A stretch of 64,000 nt of DNA from NCBI GenBank assembly GCA_900491605.1, contig UESW01001684.1, positions 202,051 through 266,050 on the forward strand, given 5' to 3'. Source of the stretch: Calamus simplicifolius (lineage: Eukaryota; Streptophyta; Magnoliopsida; Arecales; Arecaceae). Positions 1 to 11,312 of the stretch are shown one piece after another. A program made the position numbers and the translations under genes. Each line of letters opens with the position of its first letter. Position 1 is the first letter of the stretch. The notes below the pieces were generated by a model, which saw only the letters and a list, made by a program, of their open reading frames with translations, searched no databases and had not been told where the DNA came from.

Positions 1-3000
1 CGATCCAAGCCATGATATCGATCGACGATGATCGATCTGACGATCGCGATCCATCCGATTGGCGACGATCCGATGGTTGCGATCGATCAAAGCCATGATC
101 CTGATCGATCCGACGGTTGCGATCCATCCGATCGGCGATGATCCGATGGTTGTGATCCATTCGATCGGTGAATATCCGACGGTTGCGATCGATCCAAGCC
201 ATGATCCTTATTGGCGATGATCAATGAAACTGTTGCGATTAATCCTATCGGCATCGATCCCACGGTTGTGATCGATCCAAGCCATGATCTCGATAGGCGA
301 TGATCTATCCGACGGTTGCGATCAATCCGATAGGCGATGATCCGACGATTGCGATCGATCCAAGCTATGATCCCAATCAGCGATGATCAATCCGACGGTT
401 GCGATCCATCCGATCGGCGATGATCCAACGATTGCGATTGATCCAAGCCATAATCTCGATCGGCAATGATCGATCCGACGGTTGCGATCCATCCGATTGG
501 TGACAATCCGACAGTTGTGATCGATCCAAGCCATGATCTCGATCGGCGATGATCGATCGGACGGATGCGATCCATCCGATCGGCGATGATCCGACAGTTG
601 CGATCGATCCAAGCCACGATCCCGATCGACGATGATCGATCCGATGATTGCGATCCTTTCGATCCATGATGATCCGATGGTTGTGATCGATCCAAGCCAT
701 GATCTCGATTGACGATGATTTTGATCAACCGATCGCAATCCATCCGATCGGCGATGATCCGACGGTTCTGATCGATCCAAGCCATGATCTTGATCGGCGA
801 TGATCGATCCGACGGTTGCGATCCTTCCGATCAGCGACGATCCAATGGTTACGATCGATCCAAGCCATGATCTCGATCGGCGATGATCGATCCGACAGTT
901 GCGATCCATTCGATCGACGACGTCCAACGGTTGCGATCGATCAAAATCATGATCCCGATCGGCGATGATTGATCGGACCGTTACGATCCATTCGATCGAT
1001 GATGATCCGATGGTTGCGATCGATCCAAGACATGATCTCGATTGGCGATGATCGATCCGACTGTTGCGATCCATCCGATCGGCGACGAACCGACGGTTGC
1101 AATCATTCCAAGCCATGTCCTGATCAGCGATGATCGATCCGACGGTTGCAACCCATCCGATCGGCGATGATCCGACGGTTGCGATTGATCCAAGCCATGA
1201 TCCCGATCGTGGACGATCGATCCGACTGTTGCAATCCATCCGATTGGCGATGATCCGATGGTTGCGATCGATCCAAGCCATGATCCCTATCGGCGATGAT
1301 CTATCCGACAATTGCGATTAATCCGATCGGGGATGATCCGACGATTGCGATCGATCCAAGCCATAATCCCGATCGGCAATGATCGATCCGACGGTTGCGA
1401 TCCATCCGATCGGCGAAGATCCGATGGTTGCGATCGATCCAAGCCATGATCCTGATCGGCGATGATCGATGAAACTATTGCGATCCATCCGATCGGCGAC
1501 GATCCAACGGTTGTGATCGATCAAAGCCATGATCCCAATCGGTGATGATCGATCCGATGGTTGCGATCCTTCCGATCGGCGATGACCCGACGATTGCGAT
1601 AGATCCAAGCAATGATCCCAATCGGCAATGATCGATCCGATGGTTGCGATCCATCCGATCGACGATGGTCCAACGGTTGCAATTGATCCAAGCCATGATC
1701 CTAATCATGGAAGATCGATCCGACTATTGCGATCCATTTGATTGTCGACGATCCGACGGTTGCGATCGATCCAAGCCATGATCCCGATTGGCGATGATCT
1801 ATCCAACGGTTGCGATCAATTCGATTGGCGATGATCTGACGATTGCGATCGATCCAAGCCATGATCTCAATCGGCAATGATCGATCCGACGGTTGCGATC
1901 GATCCAAGCCATGATCCTGATCGGCGATGATCGATGAAACTGTTGCAATCAATCCGATCGGCGTCGATCCGACGGTTGCAATCGATACAAGCCAAGATCC
2001 CAATCGGCGATGATCGATCGAACCGTTGCGATCCATCCGATAGGCAACGATCCGACGGTTGTGATCGATCCAAGCCATGATCCCGATCGGCGATGATCGA
2101 TCCGACGGTTGTGATCCATCGATCGACAATGATCCAACGGTTGCGATCGATCCAAGCCATGATCCCGATGGGCGATGATCGATCCAACGGTTACGATCCA
2201 TTCGATCGGCGACGATCTGATGGTTGCGATCGTTCCAAGCCATGATCTCGATCGGCGAGGATCGATCGGCCGGTCACGATCCATCCGATCGGCGATGAAC
2301 AAACGATTGTGATCGATCCAAGCCATGATCCCGATCGGCGATGATCGATCCGACGGTTGCGATCCTTCCGATCATCGATGATCCGATGGTTACGATCGAT
2401 CCAAGCCATGATCTCGATCGGCGATGATCGATCCGATGGTTGCGATCCATCCGATCGGCGATGAACAGATGGTTGCGATCATTCCAAGCCATGGTCCCGA
2501 CGGCGATGATCGATCCGATGGTTGCAATCCATCCGATCGGCGACGATCCAACGGTTGCGATCGATCCAAGCCATGATCCCGATCGTGGATGATCGATCCA
2601 ACTGTTGCGATCCATTCGATCGGCGACGATCTAACGGTTGCGATCGATCCAAGCCATGATCCTGATCGGCGATGATGTATCCGACAGTTGTGATCAATCC
2701 GATCGGCGATGATCCGACGATTGCGATCGATCCAAGCCATGATCCCGATCGGCGATGATCGATCCGAAGGTTGCGATCCATCCGATCGGCAAAGATCCGA
2801 CGGTTGCGATCAATCCAAGCCGTGATCCTGATCGGCGATGATCGATGAAACTGTTGCGATCAATCCGATCGGCGTCGATACGACGGTTGCAATCGATACA
2901 AGCCAAGATCCTAATCGGCGATGATCGATCAAACCGTTGCGATCCATCCGATCGGCTGCGATCCGGCGGTTGCGATCGATCCAGGCCATGATCTCGATCA

Positions 3001-6000
3001 GCGATGATCGATCGAACGGTTGCGATCCATCTGATGGGCGACGATCCAACGATTGTGATCGATCCGATGGTTGCGATCCTTCCGATTAGCGACGATCCGA
3101 TGGTTACGATTGATCCAAGACATGATCTCGATCGGCGATGATCGATCCGATTGTTGTGATCCATCCGATCGGCGATGAACCAACGGTTGCGATCATTCCA
3201 AGCTATGGTCCCGATCGGCGATGATCGATCCGATGGTTGCGATCCATCCGATCGGCAACGATCCGACGGTTGTGATCGATTCAAGCCATGATCCCGATCG
3301 GCAATGATTGATCCAATGGTTGTGATCAATCAGATCGACGACGATCCAACGGTTGCGATCGATCCAAGCCATGATCCTGATGGGCGATGATCGATCGGGC
3401 CGTTGCGATCCATCCGATCGGCGACGATCCGATGGTTGCGATCGTTGCAAACCTTGATCTCGATCGGCGATGATCGATCGGCCGGTCGTGATCCATCCGA
3501 TCGGTGACGATCCAACGATTGTGATCGATCAAAGCCATGATCCTGATCGGCAATGATCGATCCGATGGTTGCGATCCTTCCGATCAGCGACGATCCTATG
3601 GTTACGATCAATCCAAGCCATGATCTCGATCGGCGATGATCGATCCAACGGTTGCGATCGATCAAAGTCATGATCCCGATCGTCGATGATCGATCAGACC
3701 GCTGCGATCCATCCGATCGGCGATGAACCGACGGTTGTGATCATTCCAAGCCATGGCCCTGATCAGTGATGATCGATCCAACGGTTGCAACCCATCCGAT
3801 CGGCGATGATCTGATAGTTGTGATCGATCCAAGCCATGATCCCGATCGTGGATGATCGATCCAACTGTTGCGATCCATCCGATCGGCGATGATCCGATGG
3901 TTGCGATCGATCTAAGCCATGATCCCTATCGGCGATGATCTATCTGACGATTGCGATCAATCCGATCGGGGATGATCCGACGATTGCGATTGATCCAAGC
4001 CATGATCTTGATCGGCAATGATCGATCCGACGGTTGCAATCCATCCGATCGGCGAAGATCCGATGGTTGCGATCGATCCAAGCCATGATCCTGATCGGCG
4101 ATGATCGATGAAACTATTGCGATCCATCCGATCGGCAATGATCCGATGGTTGCGATCGATCAAAGCCATGATCCCAATCGGTGATGATCGATCCGATGGT
4201 TGCGATCCTTTCGATCGATGACGACCCGACCGATTGTAATCCATCCGATCGGCGATGATCTATCCGACGATTGCAATCCATCCGATCGGCGACGATCCAA
4301 CGATTGCGATCGATCCAAGCCATAATCCCGATCGGTGATGATCGATCCGACGGTCACAATCCACCCGATCCACGATGATCCGACGATTGTGATCGATCCA
4401 AGCCATGATCCCGATCTGCGATGATCGATCCGATGGTTGCTATCCATCCGATCGATGATGATCCAACGGTTGCGATCGATCAAAGTCATGATCCCGATCG
4501 GCGATGATCGATCGAACCATTGCGATCCATCCGATCGGCGACGATCTGATGGTTGCGATCGATCCAAGATATGATCTCGATCGGCGATGATCGATCCGAC
4601 TGTTGCGATCCATCCGATCGGCGATGAACCGACGGTTGCGATCATTCCAAGCCATTGTCTCGATAGGCGATGATCGATTCGACGGTTGCAATCCATCCGA
4701 TCGGTGACGATCCAACAGTTGCGATCGATCCAAGCCATGATCCCGATCGTGGATGATCGATCCGACTGTTGCGATCCATTCGATCGGCGATGATCCGACG
4801 GTTGCGATCGATCCAAGCCATGATTCCGATTGGCGATGATCTATCCGACGGTTGTGATGAATCCGATCGGCGATGATGCGATGATTGCGATCGATCCAAG
4901 TCATGATCCCGATCGCGATGATCAATCCAACGGTTGCGATCCATCCGATCGGCGAAGATCCGACGGTTGCGATCGATCCAAGCCATGATCCTAATCGGTG
5001 ATGATCGATGAAACTATTGCGATCAATCCGATCGGCATCGATCCGACGATTGCAATCGATACAAGCCAAGATCCCAATCGGCGATGATTGATCGGACCGT
5101 TGCGACCCATCCGATCGGCTACGATCCGACGGTTGCGATCGATCCAAGCCATGATCTCGATCGGCGATGATCGATCGAATGGTTGCGATCCATCCGATCG
5201 GCGATGATACGACGGTTGCGATCATTCCAAGCCATGGTCCCGATCGGTGATGATCGATCCGACGATTGTGATCCATCCGATCGGTGAAGATCCGACGATT
5301 ACAATCGATCAAAGCTATGATCCTGATCGGCGATGATCGATAAAACTATTATGATCAATCCGATCGGCATTGATCCGACGGTTGTAATCGATCCAAGCCA
5401 TGATCCTGATCGGCGATGATCGATCGGCCGGTCGCGATCCATCTGATCGGCGACGATCCGACGGTTGTGATCAATCCAAGCCATGATCCCGATCGGCGAT
5501 GATCGATCCGACGATTGCGATCCTTCCGTTCAGCGACGATCCGATGGTTACGATCGATCCAAGCCATGATCTTGATCGGCGATGATCGATCCGATGGTTG
5601 CGATCCATTCGATCGACGATGATCCAATGGTTGCAAACGATCAAAGTCATGATCCCGATCGGCAATGATCGATCGGACCGCTGTGATCCATTCGATCGGC
5701 GATGATCCGATGGTTGCGATCGATCCAAGACATGATCTCGATCGGCGATGATCGATCCGACTGTTGTGACCAATCTGATCGGCGATGAATTGCGATCATT
5801 CCAAGCTATGGTCCCGATCGGCGATAATCGATCCGACGGTTGCGATCCATCCAATCGGCGATGATCCAACGTTTGCAATCGATCTAAGCCATGATCCTGA
5901 TCGTGGATGATCGATCCAACTGTTGCGATCCATTCGATCGGTGACGATCCGACGGTTGCGATCGATCCAAGCCATGATTCTGATCGGCGATGATCGATCC

Positions 6001-9000
6001 AACGGTTGCGATCCATCCAATCGGTGACGATCCGACGGTTGCGATCGATCCAAGCCATTGTCCTGATTGGAGATGATCGATCGGACCGTTGCGATCCATT
6101 CGATCGGCGATGATCCAACAGTTGCGATCGATCCAATCTATGATCCCGATTGGCGATGATCGATCCGATGGTTGCGATCCATCCGATCGGCGATGATATC
6201 CGATGGTTGCGATCGATCGAAGTCGTGATCCCGATCGGCGATGATCAATCCGACGGTTGCGATCCATCCGATCGGTGATGATATCTGACGGTTTTGATCG
6301 ATCCAAGCCATGATCCCAATCGCCGATGATCGATCCGACGGTTGCAATCCATCCGATCGGTGATGATATCCGATGGTTAAGATCGATCCAAGCCATGATC
6401 CCGATCGGCGATAATCATTTCGACGATTGTGATCCATCCGATCGGCAACGATCTGATGGTTGCGATCGATCCAAGCCATATTCCGATCGGAGATGATCGA
6501 TCGGACCGTTGCAATCCATTCAATTGGTGACGATCCAACGGTTGCGATCGATTCAATTCATGATCCCGATCGTCGATGATCGATCCGATGGTTGCGATCC
6601 ATCTGATCGGCGATGATATCTGGCGGTTGCGATCGATCCAAGTCATGATCTCGATCGGCGATGATCGATCCGATAGTTGCGATCCATCCAATCGGCAATG
6701 ATATCCAACGGTTGCGAGCGATCCAAGCCATGATCTCGATCAGCAATGATTGATCGGACCGTTGCGATCCATTCGATCAGCGATGCTTCGATGGTTGCGA
6801 TCGATCCAAGCCATGATCCCGATCGGCGATGATCGATCCGACAATTGCGATCCATCCGATCGACGATAATATCTGACGGTTGCGATCGATCCAAGCCATG
6901 ATCCCAATCGGCGATGATCGATCCGACGGTTGCGATCGAATCAAGCCATGATCCCAATCGACAATGATCGATCGGACCATTGCAATCCAACCGATTGGCG
7001 ACAATCCGACGGTTGCGATCGATCCGCCATGATCTTGATCGGCGATGATCGATCTGACGGTGGCGATCCATCCGATCGATGATGATATCTGACGGTTGCG
7101 ATCGATCCAAGCAATGATCCTGATCGGCGAAGATCGATCGGACCGTTGCAATTCATCCGATCGGCGATGATCTGACGGTTGCGAACGATGCAAGCCATGA
7201 TCCTGATCGATGATGATCGATCTGACGGTTGCGATCCATCCGATCGGCGATGATATCCGACGGTTGCGATCGATCCAAGCCATGATCCCGATCGGCGATG
7301 ATCGTTCTGACGGTTGCAATCCATCAGATCGGCAATTATACGACGGTTGCGATTGATCCAAGTCATGATCCCGATCGGCGATGATCGATCGGACCGTTGC
7401 GATCCATCCAATCAGCGATGATTCAACGGTTGCGATCGATCCAAGCCACGATCCCGATCATCGATGATCGATCCGATGGTCGTGATCCATCCGATCGGCT
7501 ATGATCCGGTGGTTGCGATCGATCCAAGCCATGATCTCGATCGGCGATGATCGATCGAACGGTTGCGATCCATTCGATCGGCGATAATAGTACGGTTGCG
7601 ATCATTCCAAGCCATGGTCCCGATCGGTGATGATCGATCTGACGGTTGTGATCCATCCGATCGATGAAGATCCGATGGTTACGATCGATCCAAGCTATGA
7701 TCCTGATCGGCGATGATCGACGAAACTATTGTGATCAATCCGATCGGCATTGATCCGACGGTTGCAATCGATCCAAGCCATGATCCTGATTGACGATGAT
7801 CGATCGGCCGGTCGCGATCCATCCGATCGGCGACAATCCGACGGTTGTGATCGATCCAAGCCATGATCCCGATCAGCGATGATCGATCCGACGGTTGCGA
7901 TCCTTCCGTTCAGCGACGATCCGATGGTTACGATCGATCCAAGCCATGATCTCGATCGGCGATGATCGATCCGATGGTTGTGATCCATCCGATCGACGAT
8001 GATCCAATGGTTACGAACGATCAAAGTCATGATCCCGATCGACGATGATCGATCGGACCGCTGCGATCCATTCGATCGGTTACGATCCGATGGTTGCGAT
8101 CGATCCAAGATATGATCTCGATCGGCGATGATCGATCCGACTATTGTGACCAATCCGATCGGCGATGAACCGACGGTTGCGATCATTCCAAGCTATGGTC
8201 CCGATCGGCGATGATCGATCCGACGGTTGCGATCCATCCAATCGGCGATGATTCAACGGTTGCAATCAATCTAAGCCATGATCCTGATCGTGGATGATCG
8301 ATCCAACTATTGCGATCCATTCAATCGGCGACGATCTGACGGTTGCGATCGATCCAAGCCATGATTCTGATCGACGATGATCGATCCGACGGTTGCGATC
8401 CATCCAATCGGTGACGATCCGACGGTTGCGATCAATCCAAGCCATTGTCCTGATAGGAGATGATCGATCGGACCGTTGTGATCCATTCGATCGGCGACGA
8501 TCCAACGGTTGCGATCGTTTCAATCCATGATCCCGATTGGCGATGATCGATCCGATGGTTGCGATCCATCCGATCGGCGATGATATCCGATGGTTGCGAT
8601 CGATCGAAGCCGTGATCCCGATCGGCGATGATCAATCCGACGGTTGCGATCCATCCAATCGGCGATGATATTCGACGGTTTCGATCGATCCAAGCCATGA
8701 TCCCAATCGCCGATGATCGATTCGATGGTTGCAATCCATCCGATCGACGATGATATCCGATGGTTAAGATCGATCCAAGCCATGATCCCGATCGGCGATA
8801 ATCATTTCGACGATTGCGATCCATCCGATCGGCAACGATCTGATGGTTGCGATCGATCCAAGCCATATTCTAATCGGAGATGATCGATCGGACCATTGCA
8901 ATCCATTCAATTGGTGACGATCCAATGGTTGCGATCGATTCAATCCATGATCCCGATCGTCGATGATCGATCCGATGGTTGCGATCCATCCGATCGGCGA

Positions 9001-9073
9001 TGATATCTGGCGGTTGCGATCGATCCAAGTCATGATCTCGATCGGCGATGATCAATCGGACCATTGCAATCCA
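1..9073. repeat. Satellite A array 1 (about 83-bp monomer, runs off the left edge)
   Basis: Tandem satellite filling the first 9 kb. The prevailing monomer is about 83 bp and reads as five blocks, each beginning with GATC, of about 19, 14, 16, 16 and 18 bp. Recurrent words are GATCGATCCAAGCCATGATC, CGATCGGCGATGATC and CCGACGGTTGCGATC. CpG is very frequent, and most differences between monomers are CpG-to-TpG or CpA changes. Long minus-strand open frames cross the array in all three frames, with an 83-residue period; I treat these as non-coding. Monomers carrying GAAACTGTTGC or GAAACTATTGC (near 214, 1467, 1930, 2844, 4105 and 5005) mark larger-scale periodicity. No transposon domain or RNA gene is visible inside. 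The array starts before the window, so its true length is unknown. Confidence 0.95.
5300..9073. repeat. Higher-order repeat within satellite A (about 2.38 kb)
   Basis: The stretch near 5300-6690 recurs near 7680-9073. One matching landmark, GCTATGATCCTGATCGG, lies at 5314 and 7694 (offset 2380); a second, GATATCCGATGG, lies at 6195 and 8582 (offset 2387). Both copies carry a monomer variant with an extra AT that creates GATATC. Several monomer-specific substitutions occur in the same order in each copy, so the unit of the last amplification was about 29 monomers and not a single one. The second copy is cut off by the LTR-like sequence at about 9074. Confidence 0.75.
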
Positions 9074-9112
9074 TGTGGAATTCAAATTTGGCCATGTGGA
9101 ATTCAAATTTGG
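9071..9112. repeat. Perfect 21-bp tandem duplication
   Basis: Positions 9071-9091 and 9092-9112 are identical 21-bp copies containing GGAATTC. They lie exactly where satellite A gives way to the LTR-like sequence. The first TG (9074) is a possible LTR 5' terminus. Confidence 0.9.
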
Positions 9113-9387
9113 CTAACTGAAATCAGGTTTCAGCTAGCTATTCTCAAGCCCGGCCGGTCACCCTCTTCATAGAGTTAGCTGGAAATTAATTCCAGCCAGC
9201 TACCTCTTCTTTTTGCAAGCTTTGGACAAGCTCTCTCTTCTTAATTTTTATTTTCAGCTTAACTAATTTTTGATCTCTTGGATTATGGCAGAGATCTTTC
9301 TTCCTCAAATGGATTCAGTGCATTAAATGCTCGAGGAAAATAATTTCAACGGTTATATTTTCTTCCCATTTTACTTTTCATTTATTC
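9074..9387 (+). mobile_element. LTR-like sequence, left part (probable Copia-type LTR)
   Basis: AT-rich non-coding sequence beginning with TG beside satellite A and stopping where LINE-1 inserts. I group it with 10558-10910 and 15135-15585 as pieces of one LTR, because LINE-1 is flanked by a 14-bp duplication (so 9387 and 10572 were once adjacent) and because 15135-15585 resembles the 3' part of plant Copia LTRs. The three pieces sum to about 1.1 kb, a plausible LTR length. A small inverted repeat with arms GCTGGAA/TTCCAGC lies at 9178-9196. No coding potential is seen. The Copia assignment is inference from pattern memory. Confidence 0.45.
9373..9386. repeat. Target-site duplication of LINE-1, left copy
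   Basis: The 14-bp word ACTTTTCATTTATT lies next to the poly(T) start of LINE-1 and recurs exactly at 10558-10571 beyond its other end. This fixes the element limits. Confidence 0.9.
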
Positions 9388-9450
9388 TTTTTTTTTTTGA
9401 AAGTTAAATGGGGTGAATTGTATTGATTAGCTGTGATAGTTACAAGAGAT

Positions 9451-9464
9451 CGGGACAAAGCCCG
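9451..9464 (-). other. LINE-1 3'-UTR hairpin
   Basis: Arms CGGG and CCCG enclose a 6-base loop, about 53 bases before the poly(A) tail in element orientation. The same position in other copies holds a hairpin with different arm bases. It is a candidate reverse-transcriptase recognition structure. Confidence 0.6.
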
Positions 9465-9611
9465 AAAAAGGTAGAGACCTCAAAAGAAAGTCCAACCTCA
9501 AAAGAAAATCATAGGAATACATCCAGCAAGAGGTAGAGACCTCAAAAGAAGATCAGACCAGATTACATCCAGAACCTAACAAAAGAACTCATAAATGAGC
9601 TACGAAGGAGA

Positions 9612-10532
9612 TCAGCACAGGAGAGAAGGGGGAAACTGCCACCTATCAATCAATTGGAGATTTGCAGTATTTCTGGGAAACTTTGCACCATCAAGCTGTA
9701 GCCTGACCGAATCCATAATCTTTATAACAATACCTCTTACGGTGAGAGGTGGTCGCCCATGCATGCGAAAATTCCTTTCATTCCAAATGAAGTACACAGT
9801 AGCTCCAAAAGCAAGTCTGCTGACACAGGAGAGTAGAGAAGACCCTTTGAGTTTTCTACTAATCCACGGCCTCAATCTCTCCCAAGTAGAAGGGTAGTGC
9901 TCTAAACCACAGATAGTCGCAATGAGCTGCCAAACCCGAGCGGAGAAGGGGCAGCTAAAGAACAGATGACCATGATCCTCAGAACGACCTTGACATAAAG
10001 AACAGGTCATGTGACCGAGAATGCCAAAAGATAGCAGACGATCCTGAGTAGAGAGTCTACCTTTAATAGCTAACCATAGAATGAAAGAGTGCCTGGGAAC
10101 ATGAAACTTAAACCAAACCAAATGAGCCCAGTAGACCCGCTGGGAAGGAGACCGGAGAGTATTCCAAACTCTTTTGATAGAGAATCCAGAAGATCCATCC
10201 CATAAAATCTTATCCTGACGACTGCAATCAGGAGAAGGAAGTGAACAGGATTCGCCTTTCAGATTGATCAAATCAATAGAATTTGCAGCAGGCCACATCC
10301 AGGTTCCAGAAGAGATAATAGCACTAACCTTTGCATCTTTGGAAAGACCCGAGTCAGTAATAACTCTAGCGTGGGGAGAGGAACAGATAGGACCCTGTGG
10401 TCTCCAAGAGTCAAACCATAGGGAGGTACTATCGCCATTCCCCACGTCAACAGAGATGAACCTCTTCACTCTTCCCCGCATCTTGAGGATTTTCCTCCAA
10501 GTCCAAGAGCAGCTCCAGGGAACCTTAGCCAC
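9612..10532 (-). CDS. LINE-1 ORF2 C-terminal fragment (zf-RVT domain)
   Basis: Open frame of 306 codons encoding the end of a LINE ORF2 protein. It covers the stretch after the reverse transcriptase (FHVPRHSFILWLAIKGRLS) and the zf-RVT zinc domain, with CSLC, then EDHGHLFF and a final cysteine, followed by the conserved tail FIWNERNFRMHGR. The first codon shown is not a real start: the protein begins upstream in a full element, and the frame is open to the truncation at about 10557. No endonuclease or polymerase active site remains, so this fragment cannot drive transposition. No internal stop or frameshift is seen, so the copy is fairly young or lucky. No RNase H domain follows the zinc domain. 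Confidence 0.85.
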   Translation of the reverse strand: MAKVPWSCSWTWRKILKMRGRVKRFISVDVGNGDSTSLWFDSWRPQGPICSSPHARVITDSGLSKDAKVSAIISSGTWMWPAANSIDLINLKGESCSLPSPDCSRQDKILWDGSSGFSIKRVWNTLRSPSQRVYWAHLVWFKFHVPRHSFILWLAIKGRLSTQDRLLSFGILGHMTCSLCQGRSEDHGHLFFSCPFSARVWQLIATICGLEHYPSTWERLRPWISRKLKGSSLLSCVSRLAFGATVYFIWNERNFRMHGRPPLTVRGIVIKIMDSVRLQLDGAKFPRNTANLQLIDRWQFPPSLLC

Positions 10533-10557
10533 CCAGAAGTGTTCCTTGTGAACAGGA

Positions 10558-10571
10558 ACTTTTCATTTATT
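10558..10571. repeat. Target-site duplication of LINE-1, right copy
   Basis: Exact second copy of the 14-bp word at 9373-9386. Confidence 0.9.
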
Positions 10572-10910
10572 TCAAATGAGTCTAGCGGATATCTTTGATA
10601 TTGAAATGTTTTAAATAGTTGAGATTATAAGAATAACAAGATGAGAAAAGGGACGAAAGAAGGAAAAGAAATCGAAGAAAAAGAGCTTTTATTGCATATT
10701 TTCTGAGTGATTAAAAGCAAGTTCCTGCGTATCAAAGTTGAGAAATCTTAAAGAGCATTTACTGCTCAAGTCGTCCAGATCCATTAAAGCCTTCAAGCAT
10801 TCAAAGCTTCGAAGATCTACATTTATTGCTGAAGATTTGCTACAAAAGTTGTAAAGTATTACTTTGAATATTTGCTCATTTTAGGAGCTGTTTATTCTTA
10901 TCTATTCTAA
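10558..10910 (+). mobile_element. LTR-like sequence, middle part
   Basis: About 340 bp of AT-rich non-coding sequence after LINE-1, continuous with 9074-9387 once LINE-1 is removed, and ending where the ORF1 frame of LINE-2 opens. I see no gene or strong motif. Assignment to the same LTR as the flanking pieces is inference. Confidence 0.4.
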
Positions 10911-11312
10911 ACAAACAGAGTATCCTCTGCAAGTGGAATATGCAGAACCACTAACTCCTATGAGATCCTTCAATTGGATAAAGATCTAAATGCAGATAGA
11001 GATGATAATTTAGCTCAATTTTACTCATCTCGGGTAGAGTCAATAGCTGAAGACAAAGATGAAATAGAGGGCCTGATGAATGAAATGAATGCAACACAAG
11101 CTGATGTTATCTGCAGCACTGAGGAGGCTGCGCCCAATAATGATAATGAGGATTCTTCTCCTCCATCGTCTACTTCAAGCACTCCTCTTCTAGCAAGGAA
11201 GCTGAATATGATAGATGAAGTTGAGAAAAAGCTAGGAAAGAAGAAAAAGGAAAAGAAGAAGAATGGGAGTTCTGGAAACTCCAGGGGGAAATTCTCAAAG
11301 AAATTCACATGA
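10911..11312 (+). pseudogene. LINE-2 ORF1 C-terminal remnant
   Basis: C-terminal part of the ORF1 (gag-like) protein, about 133 codons. It matches the C-terminus of LINE-12 ORF1: NSYEIL corresponds to NSFDAL, followed by an acidic stretch, then SSTPLLARKL, a VEKKLG segment and a lysine-rich tail. The DUF4283-like domain and zinc knuckle are missing because of truncation. The reading frame ends in TGA at 11310-11312, overlapping the ORF2 start codon by the sequence ATGA. In the family, ORF1 binds the element RNA to form the ribonucleoprotein particle. Confidence 0.8.

Larger units (their letters stand above)
9388..10557 (-). mobile_element. LINE-1: 5'-truncated L1-type LINE
   Basis: Minus-strand element of about 1.17 kb flanked by a perfect 14-bp target-site duplication. 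Its poly(A) tail appears as poly(T) at 9388-9398, directly followed by the GAAAG that complements the conserved CTTTC 3' end of this family. It keeps only the end of ORF2 and the 3' UTR; truncation falls just before the HFWVAKVPW motif. It interrupts LTR-like sequence. Confidence 0.93.

Noticed and set aside
322..1311. Long minus-strand open frame (329 codons) and dozens like it over satellite A
   Set aside because: The protein is an 83-residue repeat that follows from the 83-bp DNA period, appears in all three frames, and has no conserved start or domain. It is a by-product of the satellite.
1..9073. CRISPR array or bacterial origin (regular repeats, many GATC sites)
   Set aside because: Repeats are contiguous without unique spacers, no cas or replication genes are present, and the surroundings are plant LINEs.
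9113..9372. Possible host gene or promoter in the AT-rich gap left of LINE-1
   Set aside because: No open frame, splice pattern or known motif could be supported. It fits better as LTR-like sequence.
11021..11308. Antisense open frames opposite LINE ORFs (for example 11021-11308, 12089-12319 and 54084-54359)
   Set aside because: They mirror codon bias of the sense ORF and have no domain of their own.
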